Below are positions 35,267-48,046 of a stretch of DNA of 64,000 bases, one piece after another (position 1 is the stretch's first letter; each line of letters begins with the position of its first letter). The notes below the pieces were generated by a model, which was not told where the DNA came from, searched no databases, and worked only from the letters and a program-made list of their open reading frames with translations. The stretch lies in contig JALJCO010003064.1 in NCBI GenBank assembly GCA_023101725.1, positions 402,357 through 466,356 of the forward strand, read 5' to 3'. Origin of the DNA: Atherinomorus stipes. Its lineage: Eukaryota > Chordata > Actinopteri > Atheriniformes > Atherinidae. The translations under genes were made by a program, and so were the position numbers.

Positions 35267-36687
35267 AGGCTGTGTTTTATGTAATATATTAGTTATAATT
35301 AATTTACTACAGTATATTTTGGGGAAAGTTGTGTTGTTCCCTCCTCTACATTTTTGGAGCTTAGGAAACAAGTAATTTGGAATATGTAGATCATCAAAAA
35401 AAGCACTTTGTCAATTAACAAATATTTATTAGTCCAAACAATATTATATATCAGGTTGACAAAAAGTAAGTTTCCATTACAGTATTGAATCAAACATGAA
35501 AAATCTTTTTTCCCCAATCTTTGTAGGATTTTATAGGTACAAAAGTGTGTGTATTGATTCGATGTGTGTCATTGTATGTTTGTGTGTGTGTGTGTGTGTG
35601 TGTGCGCATGGACTGGGACAGTGGGAAGTGGGTAAACAATCATGTTTCTGTAACTTTCAATAAGACTTCTGCACCTGTTTACAGTTTTTTTTATTCCACT
35701 GTTCATGAGCAAGGTAGCCTGCTCTAATTTGTCTGGACAGTTTTGTTTGTTTATTAAATACTTTTTCAACCACAATTCAAAAGCAATATTTTATTTTACT
35801 CAACCATAATTTAGTACATTTTTATCTATTATTACTCCCCCCAGTTTTTTGTTAGTTGAATAACTAGTATGAGTTTAGCCTTTTAGGAGGGTAATTTTTT
35901 AAACGCACGATTAACGCATGCATGGCCTGTGCCCTACCTTTCTCTGTAGTTTCAGGAAGTAGCACAAAAATAACATTGAAACAAATACAGAGAAAGGACC
36001 TTTAAAAGTAAAGAAAAGTTTAGCTTTAAGGTTTTGCCTGCATAAAAAGCATGGGAGGCTAAGTCAACATAACAAGCTAGCATGTTCAACAAGCAAGATA
36101 CTAGTAAGCAAGTTGAACCAGCAGCCTGTTTCCACTGAGCGGTACAGGTTGTTCTGGTTCAGGGTGGTTTGGCCCATTCAGGGGAATGTTTATTGTACAT
36201 TACATGCCGCATTGCTTGAGAGAAGGTTATATTAGGTATAAAGAACTACAGCTGGACAGAGTACGTTTTGCTTGAGTCAGGAGGAGAGGTACACTGATGT
36301 GCAGCAAAGAGCCAAGTGGTGTCAGAGGGTAAGATACTTTATGCCATGCGTTATCATGTTATTATTTAGGATTTATTTAAGGATTAAACAATGAGAAGCT
36401 GTGCAATACAGTTTCAATGCACAACGCGGAATCTAGAACACCATGACGTGCAGTGGAGTTGTGTTCCTTTTACGAAGTACATTAAAACTGTGTAATGCAC
36501 GGATCGGGGTTGTTTAATCTGCTTATACCATGGTCCCACAGAGGAAACACTAAATGACAAATGTTTATTCACTTTATTAAACTCGCTAAAAATGTTTAAG
36601 TATACAAACTATTTTATGCTGGCGGCTGGTTTGAGTGTTGCTATGGGGATAACATTCCATGCCGGAATGATTTGACAGTGATTTAAC
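35267..36687. other. Anonymous DNA with a GT microsatellite
   Basis: No gene is supported. A (GT)n array lies at 35577-35604. CTGTTTCCACTGAGCGGTAC at about 36127 resembles one end of a common fish MITE, without a matching second end. Confidence 0.4.
35577..35604. repeat. (GT)n microsatellite
   Basis: An uninterrupted run of about 13 GT/TG units. Likely a length-variable marker with no coding meaning. Confidence 0.95.
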
Positions 36688-36924
36688 AAAAAAAAAAAAA
36701 AGGAAAATTTTTTTTTTTTTTTTGGGGGGGGGGGGGAGGGGGGGAGAAAAAAGGGAGAGGGGAGGAATAAAAAATAACGAGAAAGAGGAGGAAATTGGAA
36801 AAACAAAAAAGAAGGGAGGGAAGGGGGGGGGGGGAAAAAACGGGGAAGGGGGGGGGGGGGAAAAGGAAGAAAAAAAAGAGGGGGGGGGGAGGAGGAAAAA
36901 AAAGGGGAGGGGGGAGGAGGGGGA

Positions 36925-36961
<37 letters not shown>
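36688..36961. repeat. G/A homopolymer block, possible sequencing artefact
   Basis: Some 270 bases consist almost wholly of G and A, plus one 15-base T run, with only about three C. They end in a run of 35 G (36927-36961). G runs of 10 or more alternate with A runs. Natural purine tracts are usually periodic; this one is not. It could be a genuine G-quadruplex-forming tract, but the irregular mix of long G and A homopolymers also looks like low-quality or dark-cycle poly-G read sequence placed in a gap. Confidence 0.85.
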
Positions 36962-36962
<1 letters not shown>

Positions 36963-39775
36963 AGGTGTGCGTATATACAGAAATAATGCACACCAATTGA
37001 CAATAGAATTCTTATTGACCGTGGTGTAAGTAGTGTTAGCTTACATGAACACAGTAACCTCTGTACCCAACAAAAATTTTACATGTGTACAGTGTTGCCA
37101 GGTGTATGATTATGGGGTTATAACAGCGACAGCCTTCAATTGGTACTGAAAATAAAATTTGGCTTTGAAAAATCAAAATTTTAAATAAAATATATGATGC
37201 TATCAAATTATGAGTGATGAAAAATCTGTATTGGTACTGAAAAAGTTATTTAAAAATGAAAAAAGTTTCATTGAAAAATAAAATCCATATTTTAAAGGTG
37301 CCATGACATCAAATTTCACCTTTCTGGGGTTTTGGTTGTATAATATGATCTGTTGTGCACTGATGAGGCCATGTGTACTGTAGTATGGCCATAGTATGGA
37401 ATAACATGAGCCATTGTTCTTTATTTGTCTACTTTTGATTCATTGATCACAACTCCACTTCATTTTTGTAAATGCTAAAAATTTGCATATGTGTTAATGA
37501 AACATTTTGCACTGCTTCCTCCACCTACAGAATGTAGATTGGGTGCCGCACGCTAAGCACTTACAGTATGTATAAGGTTGCTGATTGGTTGATTAGTACA
37601 ATACTTCACAGATACTGTGAAGGGGGGGGGGGTGTTGCCCCCCTGTGGATCTGCCCCTGGTTGACTTCAACATTAAATTTTCTCCTATTCTTAAGTGGCT
37701 GAATTAAAAATAAAATGTGATCTGAAAGTGACTTTTTAACACAGTATTTGGTGAAAGAAAGGGGTAGGAGTCTCCAGGTGGTGAAGATATAACCGCCTCC
37801 GTTTATGGTCTGACATAACTTCACTAAGATGAGAGCAGATTTGATGCAATTTTTTTACATAATGCAACTGGCCAAAAACCAAAAAGCATGAATAGAAAAT
37901 GAAGGCAAAACAATGTGTCTAATCAAATGGTGACTGAAAACAAAACAAACAAACAAAAAAAACATGATTAAAATATAAAGTGACAATATGACAACTCCTC
38001 TCAGAGTCTGAATGAGGTTCTTTTGATTGTCTTTACCGGTATGTCACTTTATCAACAGCCTCTCCTGTCAAAAGTGGAGTTTTTCTCTTAACATATATTT
38101 AACAAAACAAAAAATCTTTGCAGCCACTAAAACTATAAGTTAGAATGTAATTTTAACTGTCATGTAACATATTTAACGAGGCAGGACATACAGTACAGTA
38201 GAACAGTAAAGAGAGGTTTAATTTGACTGTAAAATGTTCAACATAAACATAAAATTGGCCTTATCTTTTTAGGAAATGATTGCATTTTTTTGTAACAAAT
38301 ATCAAAAAGCAGCACTGGTTCAAAGAGTACCCTGCTATATTTCTGTACCCTAAAAACTGGTGTGATAGAATTGATTTATCATCATCTGAGAAGCAAGATA
38401 CCAAAGGAAAAGTTGGCACCTTGCCTTGGCTGTCATTGTGTAATTGACATTCAAGATAGGGGCTGAGTCACAGACTGACTAAAATGAACTAACCAAGTCA
38501 GCTGGAAACAGAGCATATGTCTTTTTATATTGATTAACATCCTTATGATTCATTTTGTATTTTTACCAAATAAAGGCAAAAATCAGTTTAACAGCTGCAC
38601 AGTTAGGGAACACAGCAAAGCCTTACAAAGAGAATAACAAATGCAATATAAACTAGACTGACTAATCTCTAAATTAACTGGCCTTAAAGTCAACTTTTCA
38701 CTCCATCTTAATTGCTAATGTTACTAAATAATGTATCCAAACTCCACAGACTACTTTGTATTCATCATGGATGTTCAACTCAGAAAATCATTCCTGTGTT
38801 TTAATTTTGCACAAGCAAAATTGATGCTGATGTGAGGGAGAGAAGAAGAAGGCGCTTGAACAAAACAGAGGAGTGTCAGAGTGGTACTGAGGGGCAGAGA
38901 GAGAGAGGGACAATGATGAGTGTGGTTCAGCTGTGTTAATAGATCTGCCCTGGTTGGCCGTCTCTCTCATGCCAAGCCTCAGTGATTTATGGGCTATTTG
39001 GAGATAGCTGGGCCACTGAATGTACACAATCCCTCACACGCAACTCAGAAAGAGAGAAAGGCTTGGGGTAGATTGGGTGTGGACCATTTCACTGACAACC
39101 CAGAAGAGCAAAGAGAGAAAAAAGAGGGAAGTCCAGGGAAAGAAAAAAAAAGGAGTATTTGAGGGAAGAAGAGAATAACTTGTTCTTGATGGAGGGATAT
39201 TTAAAGAGCTGATGCAGAGAAACAGATGAAAGAGAGGGTTGCAGAAGAAGAAAAGTCAGTAAGACAACAAAGTGGAGAACAGAGTGACTGTGCAATGAAA
39301 TGATGAGGGAGAGAGGAAGGGTGGATCAAGATGAACGGGAATTAGAGGAGGCCAGTCCTTTGATGTGGACCACAAAGCATTTATATTCATGCCCATCATC
39401 ACAAACTTGCCAAATCGCCCCTTCGTCAATCATTTCATCCAACCTTTTCAGTTCTATCATGCAACTTTCGGGAACCACAGACCTGCACATCCTTTCTCAT
39501 TTCCAAAAATCTGCTTATAACTGCACCTGTTATGTTCTAATCATTTATTTGCAATGATGCATGTATGGACGTGTATGTGTAGAAAAATACATGCTTTCTG
39601 AAACTGAATGATCTTGGGAGAGCGTTAGATGGGGAAACAAAAGTAAAACAGATACAGTAGAGACCCATCATACTGGTTTTCTGTTATTACGTTGTAGTTT
39701 TTATGGTTTAAAAAATTCTAGAATAAGGTAAACCCTGACATTCTGTGACATAACAGCCAGGTACTCTTGCTTTTA
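36962..39775. other. Anonymous DNA with two partial repeat ends
   Basis: At 37296 TTTAAAGGTGCCATGACATC matches the left end of a frequent fish TTAA-type MITE, but no partner end follows. At 37614-37660 the G run and CCCCCCTGTGGATCTGCCCCTG resemble a hAT end reading CAGGGGCAGATCC on the other strand, again unpaired. The remainder has no gene I can support. Confidence 0.4.
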
Positions 39776-39777
39776 TA

Positions 39778-40242
39778 GATGGGTTTCCAATTTACAAACA
39801 TTGGCAGTTGCGTGCGCAACCAGGGGGCAAAAAGCTTTCACTTGTCTGCACTCAGTCTACAGCCAGACCTGCACTCACATCATTCACAAAAAGGTAAAGT
39901 GACCCAATGAAACAATCAGAGATCATTGTTTTTCAAATTATATTGCATAAAACTGTATTTTGATTGTGAATAAAAAATACTGACTCCAGTCAGGACTCCA
40001 ATCCACCCGCCATATAACTTAAAGCCAAAGTTTTCTTCTATTTTTATCGACATTATGTTTCACTCTTGGAATATGGAACACTTTCCAACAATCCTTATGT
40101 CAATTTTGACAGTTCAGGGCACAGCAACTTCCGGCCATTTTCTTGGCGTACTTCTTGTACAATACAGCTTTCCCCGACTTTTCCTGTTCTTGCACCCTGG
40201 ATGCACGCGCATCTTACCTATGACGTTGCTCGGAAACCCATC
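39778..40242. mobile_element. Probable Tc1/mariner-type MITE
   Basis: The ends GATGGGTTTCCAATTTAC and, inverted, GATGGGTTTCCGAGC form a short terminal repeat. TA flanks both sides (39776-39777 and 40243-40244), as in Tc1/mariner insertions. The 465-bp interior has no transposase. The terminal repeat is only about 11 bases, so the superfamily is provisional. Confidence 0.55.
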
Positions 40243-40244
40243 TA

Positions 40245-41936
40245 CCTAGCAACACAATCACGTTATCTGTCTGAGTTCCCAAAGAAATTAGTCTAGTGAC
40301 TGAATCTTCTGCCAGACTGGATTTGTTTCCCTGAACCATCTGTAGTGTACTTGGAATCATTTATGCTACGGTTGGTCTAGCAATTACTTGAGCAATTTCA
40401 GTTGTCATGGTTTCTGCCACAGTTATCTTTTATTCTTCATTTTCCTTTCAAGTAACACTTTCATCTGAGCTTTGGCTTACCTTCAGTTGTTGTCACTTTT
40501 AGAAACAAAAGCTTTGACTGCTATCTCACCACCACTTCCCTGGCTTTGTCCTCAAGATAATACAACCATTTCTGTGTCTGTGTTTTTCCTTTTTCCTCTT
40601 TTCATGGTTGATGATTTCCTATGAATGATATGCCAAGAATCATCCACTGTTTTCAGTGGATGCTGCTTTTTTTAAGCCTGAGAATTTATCCTGATTTACT
40701 TTAAAAAATCTGAAGAGAATCCTGGTCTTTAAACACTCTGACTTATAAACAGCATCCAATCTTCTTTTCTTCAGTTAAATGATTAACTTGAAGCCTTTTC
40801 TTTCTATGCTATCACCCTGCCCAGCTGTTCACAGTCAGTCCATCTAACAAATGGCATGACAAGCCTTCTTGACTGTTCTCCAGCCAAGAATATGACAGAA
40901 ACAACATTACAAAAAGCCCCAGAATAAACAGATAACAGTGGGCAGAAAGACCATCACTACCACACACACAGGAATAAATGCAGTATTTCCTTTTCATGGT
41001 CTCAGCTATTCTGTTGCCTGTTGAACCAGACATCCTTCCAAAAAGCACAACAACAATGGGACATAAAAAAAGGCAACAAACCTGGTTTTAACTGGACAAG
41101 GTGTCAGTTCTCGAGGTGGAACATTTGTCTTCTAATGTACTGTATATGGGAAACAATGAGGCTATAAGCAGGTAGAAGAATGACTTAAGAGTGAAATTAT
41201 ATTCTGCCTCTTTAATTAAGTATATATGCAAATACTGTGAACCAAACACACATCACACTTAAAGCACTACTGAACTTTGGTAGATTTTGTTTCCCTAATG
41301 GTGACTGATTCAATCCTTACATCCCGTCTCTTCTCTGAGTTCTGTATGGCCAGTAAAAATCTGATGTTAACTGTTCCTTTTTTTCCTTTCTTTTCCTTGC
41401 TTTGCTCTGATAATGCCCTCCTGGGTTTCTTTTCTGACTCAGCCATGGTGCATGTTCCAAACAGCCAGTTTGTTGATATCCAGTTGCTGTAGTGTGATCC
41501 AGTGCCATAAAGCAAAACCAAGCTGTAACATTGAAATGCTCTGGACTGGAAAAGAAAGTTGTGAGGTGACGTTTCCCAGCCCCTTGGATGCTGCAAGGCA
41601 ATGGTGGCCTAAGGAATATGCATAATAAGTTAGTGTGGCAACAAAACAAGTCAGGAACACAGAGCTGTAAGGTCAGAAAGTTATGTAATGCTGGTTAAAG
41701 TACAAGGGAATTTTAATTAGCTCATGAGACCAAGTTTAAGAGTACAATCAGCTTAATTTAAAAAAGTAAGAAACAATTTCAGTTTACAAATGTAAAAACA
41801 GAGACATACAATATTGTCAAATGTGTACAGAAATGTAAATGTTTATTTACTGTGTATTTATATTTCAGATATCTTTATTTTGGGCCTCTGGTCCGTGGCA
41901 TAAACTGGAAGTTATTTTGTAGAAACTAGGGATGTT
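40245..41936. other. Anonymous non-coding DNA
   Basis: No gene or delimited element is supported. Overlapping frames of about 110 codons at 41267-41660 exist on both strands and shadow each other. Confidence 0.4.
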
Positions 41937-42946
41937 CGATATTAGCTTTTTTTTAAAACCGATATCCAATATTGTCCAGCTCTTAAATTCCGATATCTGA
42001 TATCAGCTGATACAGATTTATGCAGAGAACTGTGAAGTTGTACTGTATCTCTCATATTCTGAGAGATGCAACTATATTCTGCTCTGAGAGCAAAGATCCA
42101 AAAATATCCTTAACTCAGCCAAAGGACATTTTGGACATCTGGCTGCCATATATCAGATACTAGCAGGTATTAGCCAACATGTGGCTAATTCTAATGTTAC
42201 TGACAACTTGGTAGCTTAACCAACAACTTAAAACCAGACATATTATAAGCAGCTTCAAAGCAAGTCAGTCTGTAGCAGCAGCTGCACCGTAGTCACGACT
42301 CTAAAAGGAATGCTGGGATATGAAATTCCTCCAGGATAACTGGGACTTTTCTACATACTGGACCGCTGCTAATTGAACAAGCGAGACTAATGATTCACTA
42401 ACGAAATCTCACAAGATTTCGTTATTAAGAATATCGGTCCAAAAGAACGATACCAATATTTTCCGATATCACATTTTAATGCCAATATTGGACGATAATA
42501 TTGGTAGTAGGGGTATGTCGGTTTCCGGTTTCAAGGTGTACCACGGTATAAAAATGTAGCGGTATGGAAACCATTACATTTTCCGTAATACCTTGACTGC
42601 GGTATGAACTTCATTCTGTCTTATAAAACACAGGAAGAGTGCAAGTCAGGTGTATGCTGCCTGTCCTGACGCACACTCCCAGTCGGCAAGCAACTCCCAG
42701 GTTGCTTGCCAATGCCAACGGCATTTAACATCAAAGGAAGAAGTACAGATGTTCCAATAAAGGGCATTGTTCAACCAAAATAAGTTGTTTTTAGTTACCC
42801 AGACACTTAAAAACAATATTTAAGAGCGTAGTCATGATACAATGGTATACCGTGATACTGTTATATTTAGCTCAAGGTTATCATACCGTCAGAATTTCAT
42901 ACCGGCACATGCCTAATCGGTAGGCCGATAATATTGGACATCCCTA
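41937..42946. mobile_element. hAT-like element containing a second hAT-like element
   Basis: The termini TAGGGATGTTCGATATTAG and, inverted, TAGGGATGTCCAATATTATC are flanked by octamers GTAGAAAC (41929-41936) and GTAGACAC (42947-42954), matching at 7 of 8. The subterminal zones are full of ATATCGG/CCGATAT motifs. No transposase is present. The insert at 42508-42915 splits its right part. Confidence 0.82.
42508..42915. mobile_element. Inner hAT-like element (nested)
   Basis: The ends TAGGGGTATGTCGGTTTCCGG and, inverted, TAGGCATGTGCCGGTATG delimit 408 bp. The flanking octamers ATTGGTAG (42500-42507) and ATCGGTAG (42916-42923) agree at 7 of 8 bases. Repeated GGTAT/ATACC motifs fill both subterminal regions. 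It is non-autonomous and younger than its host. Confidence 0.8.
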
Positions 42947-43201
42947 GTAGACACTAATATATGCAACTCCTTAGCATTCATATACTCACATGCAGAGGCT
43001 CTCAGCTTTTCCTCCATAAAAGATATCAAGGGAAAATAAGTTAAAAGACTTGAATCCTTGCAACCCATTTATTGAAGGACAAGATGATGAGCTAAATCAT
43101 TTCCCGAAGCTAGTAAAGGAAAAATGTTGATGCTTTCTATAGAAATACTGCAATGTGCAATAGTGATTGGATTTAAAAGCTGTTATTTATCATGGTAACT
43201 A

Positions 43202-43409
43202 CACTACTCACAAAAAGTTAGGGATATTCAACTTTCGGTTTTTGGAGAACAGAATGATGCAGAATAAATATTTAACCATTGAACAATGTAAATGTGCATT
43301 GAAAAGTTCAGAGAAAGTTTAATTCAGTTCACCTGGAAAGGTTGTAGTGGATTTTAGATTCTTTCTGACATCATACAAAAAGCCAAATATCCTTAACTTT
43401 TTGTGAGTG
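43202..43409. mobile_element. Tc1/mariner MITE, 208 bp
   Basis: The ends CACTACTCACAAAAAGTTAG and, inverted, CACTCACAAAAAGTTAAGG differ by a 3-base indel. They are flanked by TA at 43200-43201 and 43410-43411. The unit has no coding capacity. Such deletion derivatives depend on a mariner-family transposase supplied elsewhere. Confidence 0.8.
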
Positions 43410-43411
43410 TA

Positions 43412-46336
43412 TGTGGATGCCATCCATGTTTTAGACATATTTCTCAGGGACAAATCCACAGAGCTACCAAAACAAATACATTTCTCATTAAATTTAGGAA
43501 TATAGATGAAAACCCAGAAACCTGAAAGCAATAGCATTACAGAAAGAGGGTGTGCTATACTTCTGACCTGTAATAAAGTAAATAAAGCAGACTGAGAGCT
43601 ATAACAGTGTGTGAGCATGGTTAGACTAGAATCTGCAGATGCTGAATGTTGCATTAGGTGATAAATATAGATTCATTTATATTTAACACAAGAAAAAGAA
43701 TAGATTCACCTGCTTTCTTACCTCACATACTTTATGCCAGTGGGTGTAAGCGTGTACTTATTTTTTGTATTGAGATTGACAGAGTCGAAGGCCAGTGGCT
43801 AGTACTGTTTTGTGGCTGTAAAGCCAGCCGTCCTCTGTCATTCTGACAGAAAACTGAGGCTTGCCAGCAGCCGTGAGGATGTGTGTGTACATTTGCAAGA
43901 GTGTGCATTTGTACACAAGCACGGGGTGTGATGGCTGGTGTGTTTGTGTGTATGTTTGACATGGGGACAGCCTGGTTCACTGCCAACAGCTCAGCACGGG
44001 CCAAGTTTCCCTTCGATGTGACACCTGCTGGCCAGCATGGACAGGAACAGGAAACACTGGGGACAACCCTGAAGAACGATGAGTGGTGGCAACCTGGCTT
44101 GTGTGTGTTTCTGTGTTTGTGTTACATCAAGACAAATCTATCAAATACATACAGATTTACACTGTGAACTTCTGAATGTTTAAGAGACAGCTGTGTGCTT
44201 GCATGCAGATCCACATGCTGAATCCCAAAGAGTTAACAGGCTACTTTGGTTGGTTGGACTAAAAATGATAGTGAGGGAAGCCCCAGGCACTTTAACTGCT
44301 GCCTCACAGATAAGTGAATCTAAAGCTGCACTTTTATGTTTTCATCTGTTCATACATCACCTTCCCAACATCCTCTGGTCTTCAAACTTCGATCCAAAGC
44401 TCAGCCTGCATTCCACGTAAATGTCTTTCCTATTTAAATTTCATTTTCAAATTTCATCAAACCTTTCCTAACCTCATTTAACACAGAGAAACACCTCCTT
44501 TTCATTCCTATTAAATACCCCCTTCTTATTCAAGAAGTCATTTCCCAGTATCAGCATGTCTCTTCACTCCTTCATCATATGTGCATTTTTCTCCTCTTTC
44601 TTCCCTCTGTTTTTAGTGCTTTTCTCGTCTCAGAGCTCAACAATTGTTTTCACACACTGTGCTAATCTGCTAGCACCAGACATTGCTGCACATCCCCAAA
44701 GATGTGCCAGCACACATACATATGCACGCACAGCCACACACAAGGCACGTGCACAAAACAGCAGAGGCACAAAAAGAGGAAAGAGTTCAGGATCCCTTAA
44801 CATCGGGGCTTTAACAGTGGTTAATCCCCTGGTACAGTGTTTCTGTCCTCCACAGGGCAAAATTTGGACTGATGCCATCCTTCAAGATCAGTGTGTACTG
44901 ACCTCTCTTCTTCACAAACCAGTGCACGTACACTATAAAGCCGTCACAACCATCACACAAGTCCAAATGTAAGATTATGAGAGGTTTTAATAAGGAAGAC
45001 AAAATCCCTAATAACACTTAATGTAAAAAAACACGCACTTATGCATCTCAGAAACATCGTTGAAACTGTGATGTTAGTTTTAGGAAACAATGTGACACCA
45101 TGTTGTATGGGATTATAAAAAAAACAAGGATGAAAAGCTCTTGCTTACATGGATAACAAGAGACATAAAGGAGCACTCAACAAGCCCCTGACTCATGAAG
45201 AAATGAGAGGACAACAGAACAGAGGAGAGGGGAGGATAAGTGAAGGGAATGAATATGGGTCTCTTGAGTTTGGGCCAGATAGATGGATTGGCTCTGCTTC
45301 AGAAACACAACACATGAAAAGCAGAAATCTGGGCGATTTCTCCATTTTCCACAAAGGAGGCTTGCACAGCTGAAACCATCATCCATGTGCAGCCCTCTCC
45401 AAGCCCTGCTCTCCATCGCCTTCCAGGAATCGCAAATCCCCCTTCTGTCTGTCTGACAGTTCAGCTCATCATGCTTCCATCTTTCTTTTTTACCTCCAAC
45501 TCAGTGCCGCATCTCAGGTGTCTTTCTTACCAGCATTTCCTTCTGTCACACATTTTCTCCACTCCATATGTAAATCTCTTTCTCTCTATTTCATTACCAC
45601 TATCTCAGAGTTTTTCCTCTCCCCCTCTAGCTGTTACTTTGCTCAGCTCTGTTGGTGGGAGAATGAGGTGCTTTAATGAGTCTGTTCTTTCACCATCATT
45701 AGAAGGTGGACAATGACTGATGCAGGGAGGAGGTGTGAGCCTGCAGTCTGAGAGCGTGTGCACAGGCACACACAAACACCCACACAAATGTGCACCGTTG
45801 AAACTTTGGGCTGCTACTGTATGTTGTGGCTGTGATACCTCAGTGGAACTGGGTGCCTCACTATATCTGAAAGAGATGGCTACTTTGCCACAGCCTGATG
45901 GGAAGAACAGTTGGTAATGATGAGTTGGCAAGAACCTATGCATGTGTGTGTATTCTTCTTTGTGCATCCACCAAAAAAGGTAAAATGCTTGTAAAAGTAT
46001 AAAAGCGTTGGCTTCAGAGAGATTACAACTCTAAGAGAAACCAAAGGGATCTGAGACCAGGGAAGAAAGTGTGAGACCATACACACAAAACCAATCAGCA
46101 TCAGGCCTATCTGGGTAATTGCAAAGTGCTAATTAGGTGACATTATTTTTAGAAGAAGACGAAAGCAGAGACTTTAGCAGACACTGGTTTGATGATAAGG
46201 AAGCCTGAGTGCAATAGCTGCTCTGAAATGAAAGCCAATAGACCCAGAAAGCTAGAGTAACCGCTTTGTAATGACTCCACATATCAGTCAAGATTTACTT
46301 ACAGTAGATCCATCTTTACATCTATTTCTGAGTTAT
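43412..46336. other. Anonymous non-coding DNA
   Basis: Several overlapping frames of 60 to 140 codons occur on both strands (for example 44556-44972), without recognisable domains or consistent splice signals. No repeat boundaries were found. Confidence 0.4.
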
Positions 46337-47093
46337 GCTGTGTTCAGACCAAATGCGATTTGGGCGTCAAAAATGCATCTGACGCACAAAGTTGGACACT
46401 GGGTCACTATATAGTCAGACGCTTGATTTCCAGCGTCTTGACATCCCCGATGCGCGTCGAGGGAAATCCAGCCAAGCCATGCTCGACGCGTGTCAGGAGA
46501 CATCCCTCCTTTTTCTTTTTCCTTTCACCGGTCTGTTTGCATCATGGCAGATGCAGTAGAGAGAGCGGCTCGGCTTTATGCGATGAACAAAGCTAGGGAA
46601 ATTTGTCGTCGGGCGTCTCTGCTCCGTGTCTGGTTCACCAGATGATTCCAGGTGTTCTGAGTGTGATGAGTTTCATCATTTACTCCAGGAGCTGCCCTGG
46701 CGAGGGGAGTTTTCAGCCGTCTGATCCGGCCCAGTTTAACAACCCGCTGTCCCGATGCGGGGCCGCATTATAAGCCCAATAAATCCCATCAGCACAGCAG
46801 GTCATCAAACTGCCGTTTAGAAACCGGGACTGGATGCAGATCACAGTTCATCTTCCTCTGTCTCCAGAGAGAGAGGAGATTCCCCTGGTTCTTCTGGGTG
46901 TTTCCCGTCCTGTCAGAAAATGTGTGTCCGTGCCATCACAACGCTCAAAATCTCAAAACTCGACTTGGAAACACCAAAAACGCGCGAGACGTGCTGTAGC
47001 GTTTTCGACGCCTCCTCGACGCGCGTCGGCCATTGACTTTACATGTGAACCTGACGCCCTTTCCACCCAAATCGCATTTGGTCTGACCACAGC
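46337..47093. mobile_element. Inverted-repeat DNA element, 757 bp
   Basis: The left end GCTGTGTTCAGACCAAATGC and the right end, inverted GCTGTGGTCAGACCAAATGC, continue identically through GATTTGGG. GTTAT flanks both sides (46332-46336 and 47094-47098). The interior has GACGCG/CGCGTC-rich subterminal blocks and a plus-strand frame starting MADAVERAARLYAMNKA at 46544, followed downstream in broken frames by FHHLLQELPWRGEFS. That order faintly recalls the N-terminus of PIF/Harbinger-type proteins, but the flanking duplication does not fit the 3-bp Harbinger rule, so the superfamily is open. Confidence 0.75.
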
Positions 47094-47098
47094 GTTAT

Positions 47099-48046
47099 GG
47101 TGTTAAACAAGGACCAGGAAAAAGTTAAAAAGAAGACTATGATTTCACTGTGCAATTGAACTTTACCTTTTTGATATCATGTCATTTCTTCATCATGTAA
47201 TTTTTGTTGACATTTGTGAGAAACTGTGTAATAACTAGCAAATGAATACATGAGTTAAATCAAACTTGTTTTGTAAAGCCACATTGACTTTGGTCTTTCC
47301 CACCAAAAGCCTGTTAATTAATTCCTAACATGGGGACATTTGGGTCGAATTTAAAGAAATTTCCGGAAGCTGTTTTAGAAAGCGAGCAATACTCAAACAA
47401 TTAGTGATCGAGGTCTAACCATGTATGAGTTTAGAATGCAGAAGATGCTTGATTTTTGGATAAATAGACCAAAGACAATCATTATGTATGGAAGTCTACA
47501 TACTGTACGCAGTTCTAAAAGAAAAAGCATTTGAAATATGTTGGACTTTTGGCATCAAACTCTTTCTTTTGACATTTGTGAAATATATGCAAATGCTGAT
47601 TTGGGGGAAAAACACATTTCTTTATAACTGTTTATTTATCTTATTGCAATTCATGCCTTTAACAGACTTAGTTAACAGACTTAAACTATCCTAACTAGGA
47701 TCCAAAAAGGATCAGAAATGGTGTTTTCAGATATTTTAGATTTAATTAATTCATAAAAATCAAATGACAATTCACAACTAGGTTCTTAAAATATATCTTA
47801 TTAATATATTTGACTTATAATATGTTATTTTCTTAACATTGATTTAACAGGGTGCATGGCAGCTAAGATCAGATGCAGCTGTTTCCGACTCTGGATCAGT
47901 TCTGCAACAATGATTCAATGATAAAAATTCAACAAAACCAATTTCAGGACAGAAGACATTTAAAACCACAAGCAAATAGACAAACGATGAAAACAAGAGA
48001 ACTGGAGCTTTATTTTTTTTTTTTTTAAAGAGATACTTTTTACACA
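47099..48046. other. Anonymous AT-rich DNA
   Basis: No gene or repeat boundary is supported here. Confidence 0.4.

Noticed and set aside
36586..37003. Proline- and glycine-rich frames over the G/A block
   Set aside because: Direct translations of homopolymer G and A runs; probably artefactual sequence.
44556..44972. 138-codon frame with an N-terminal hydrophobic stretch
   Set aside because: Overlaps an 82-codon antisense frame; later part is CA-repeat-like sequence; no domain.
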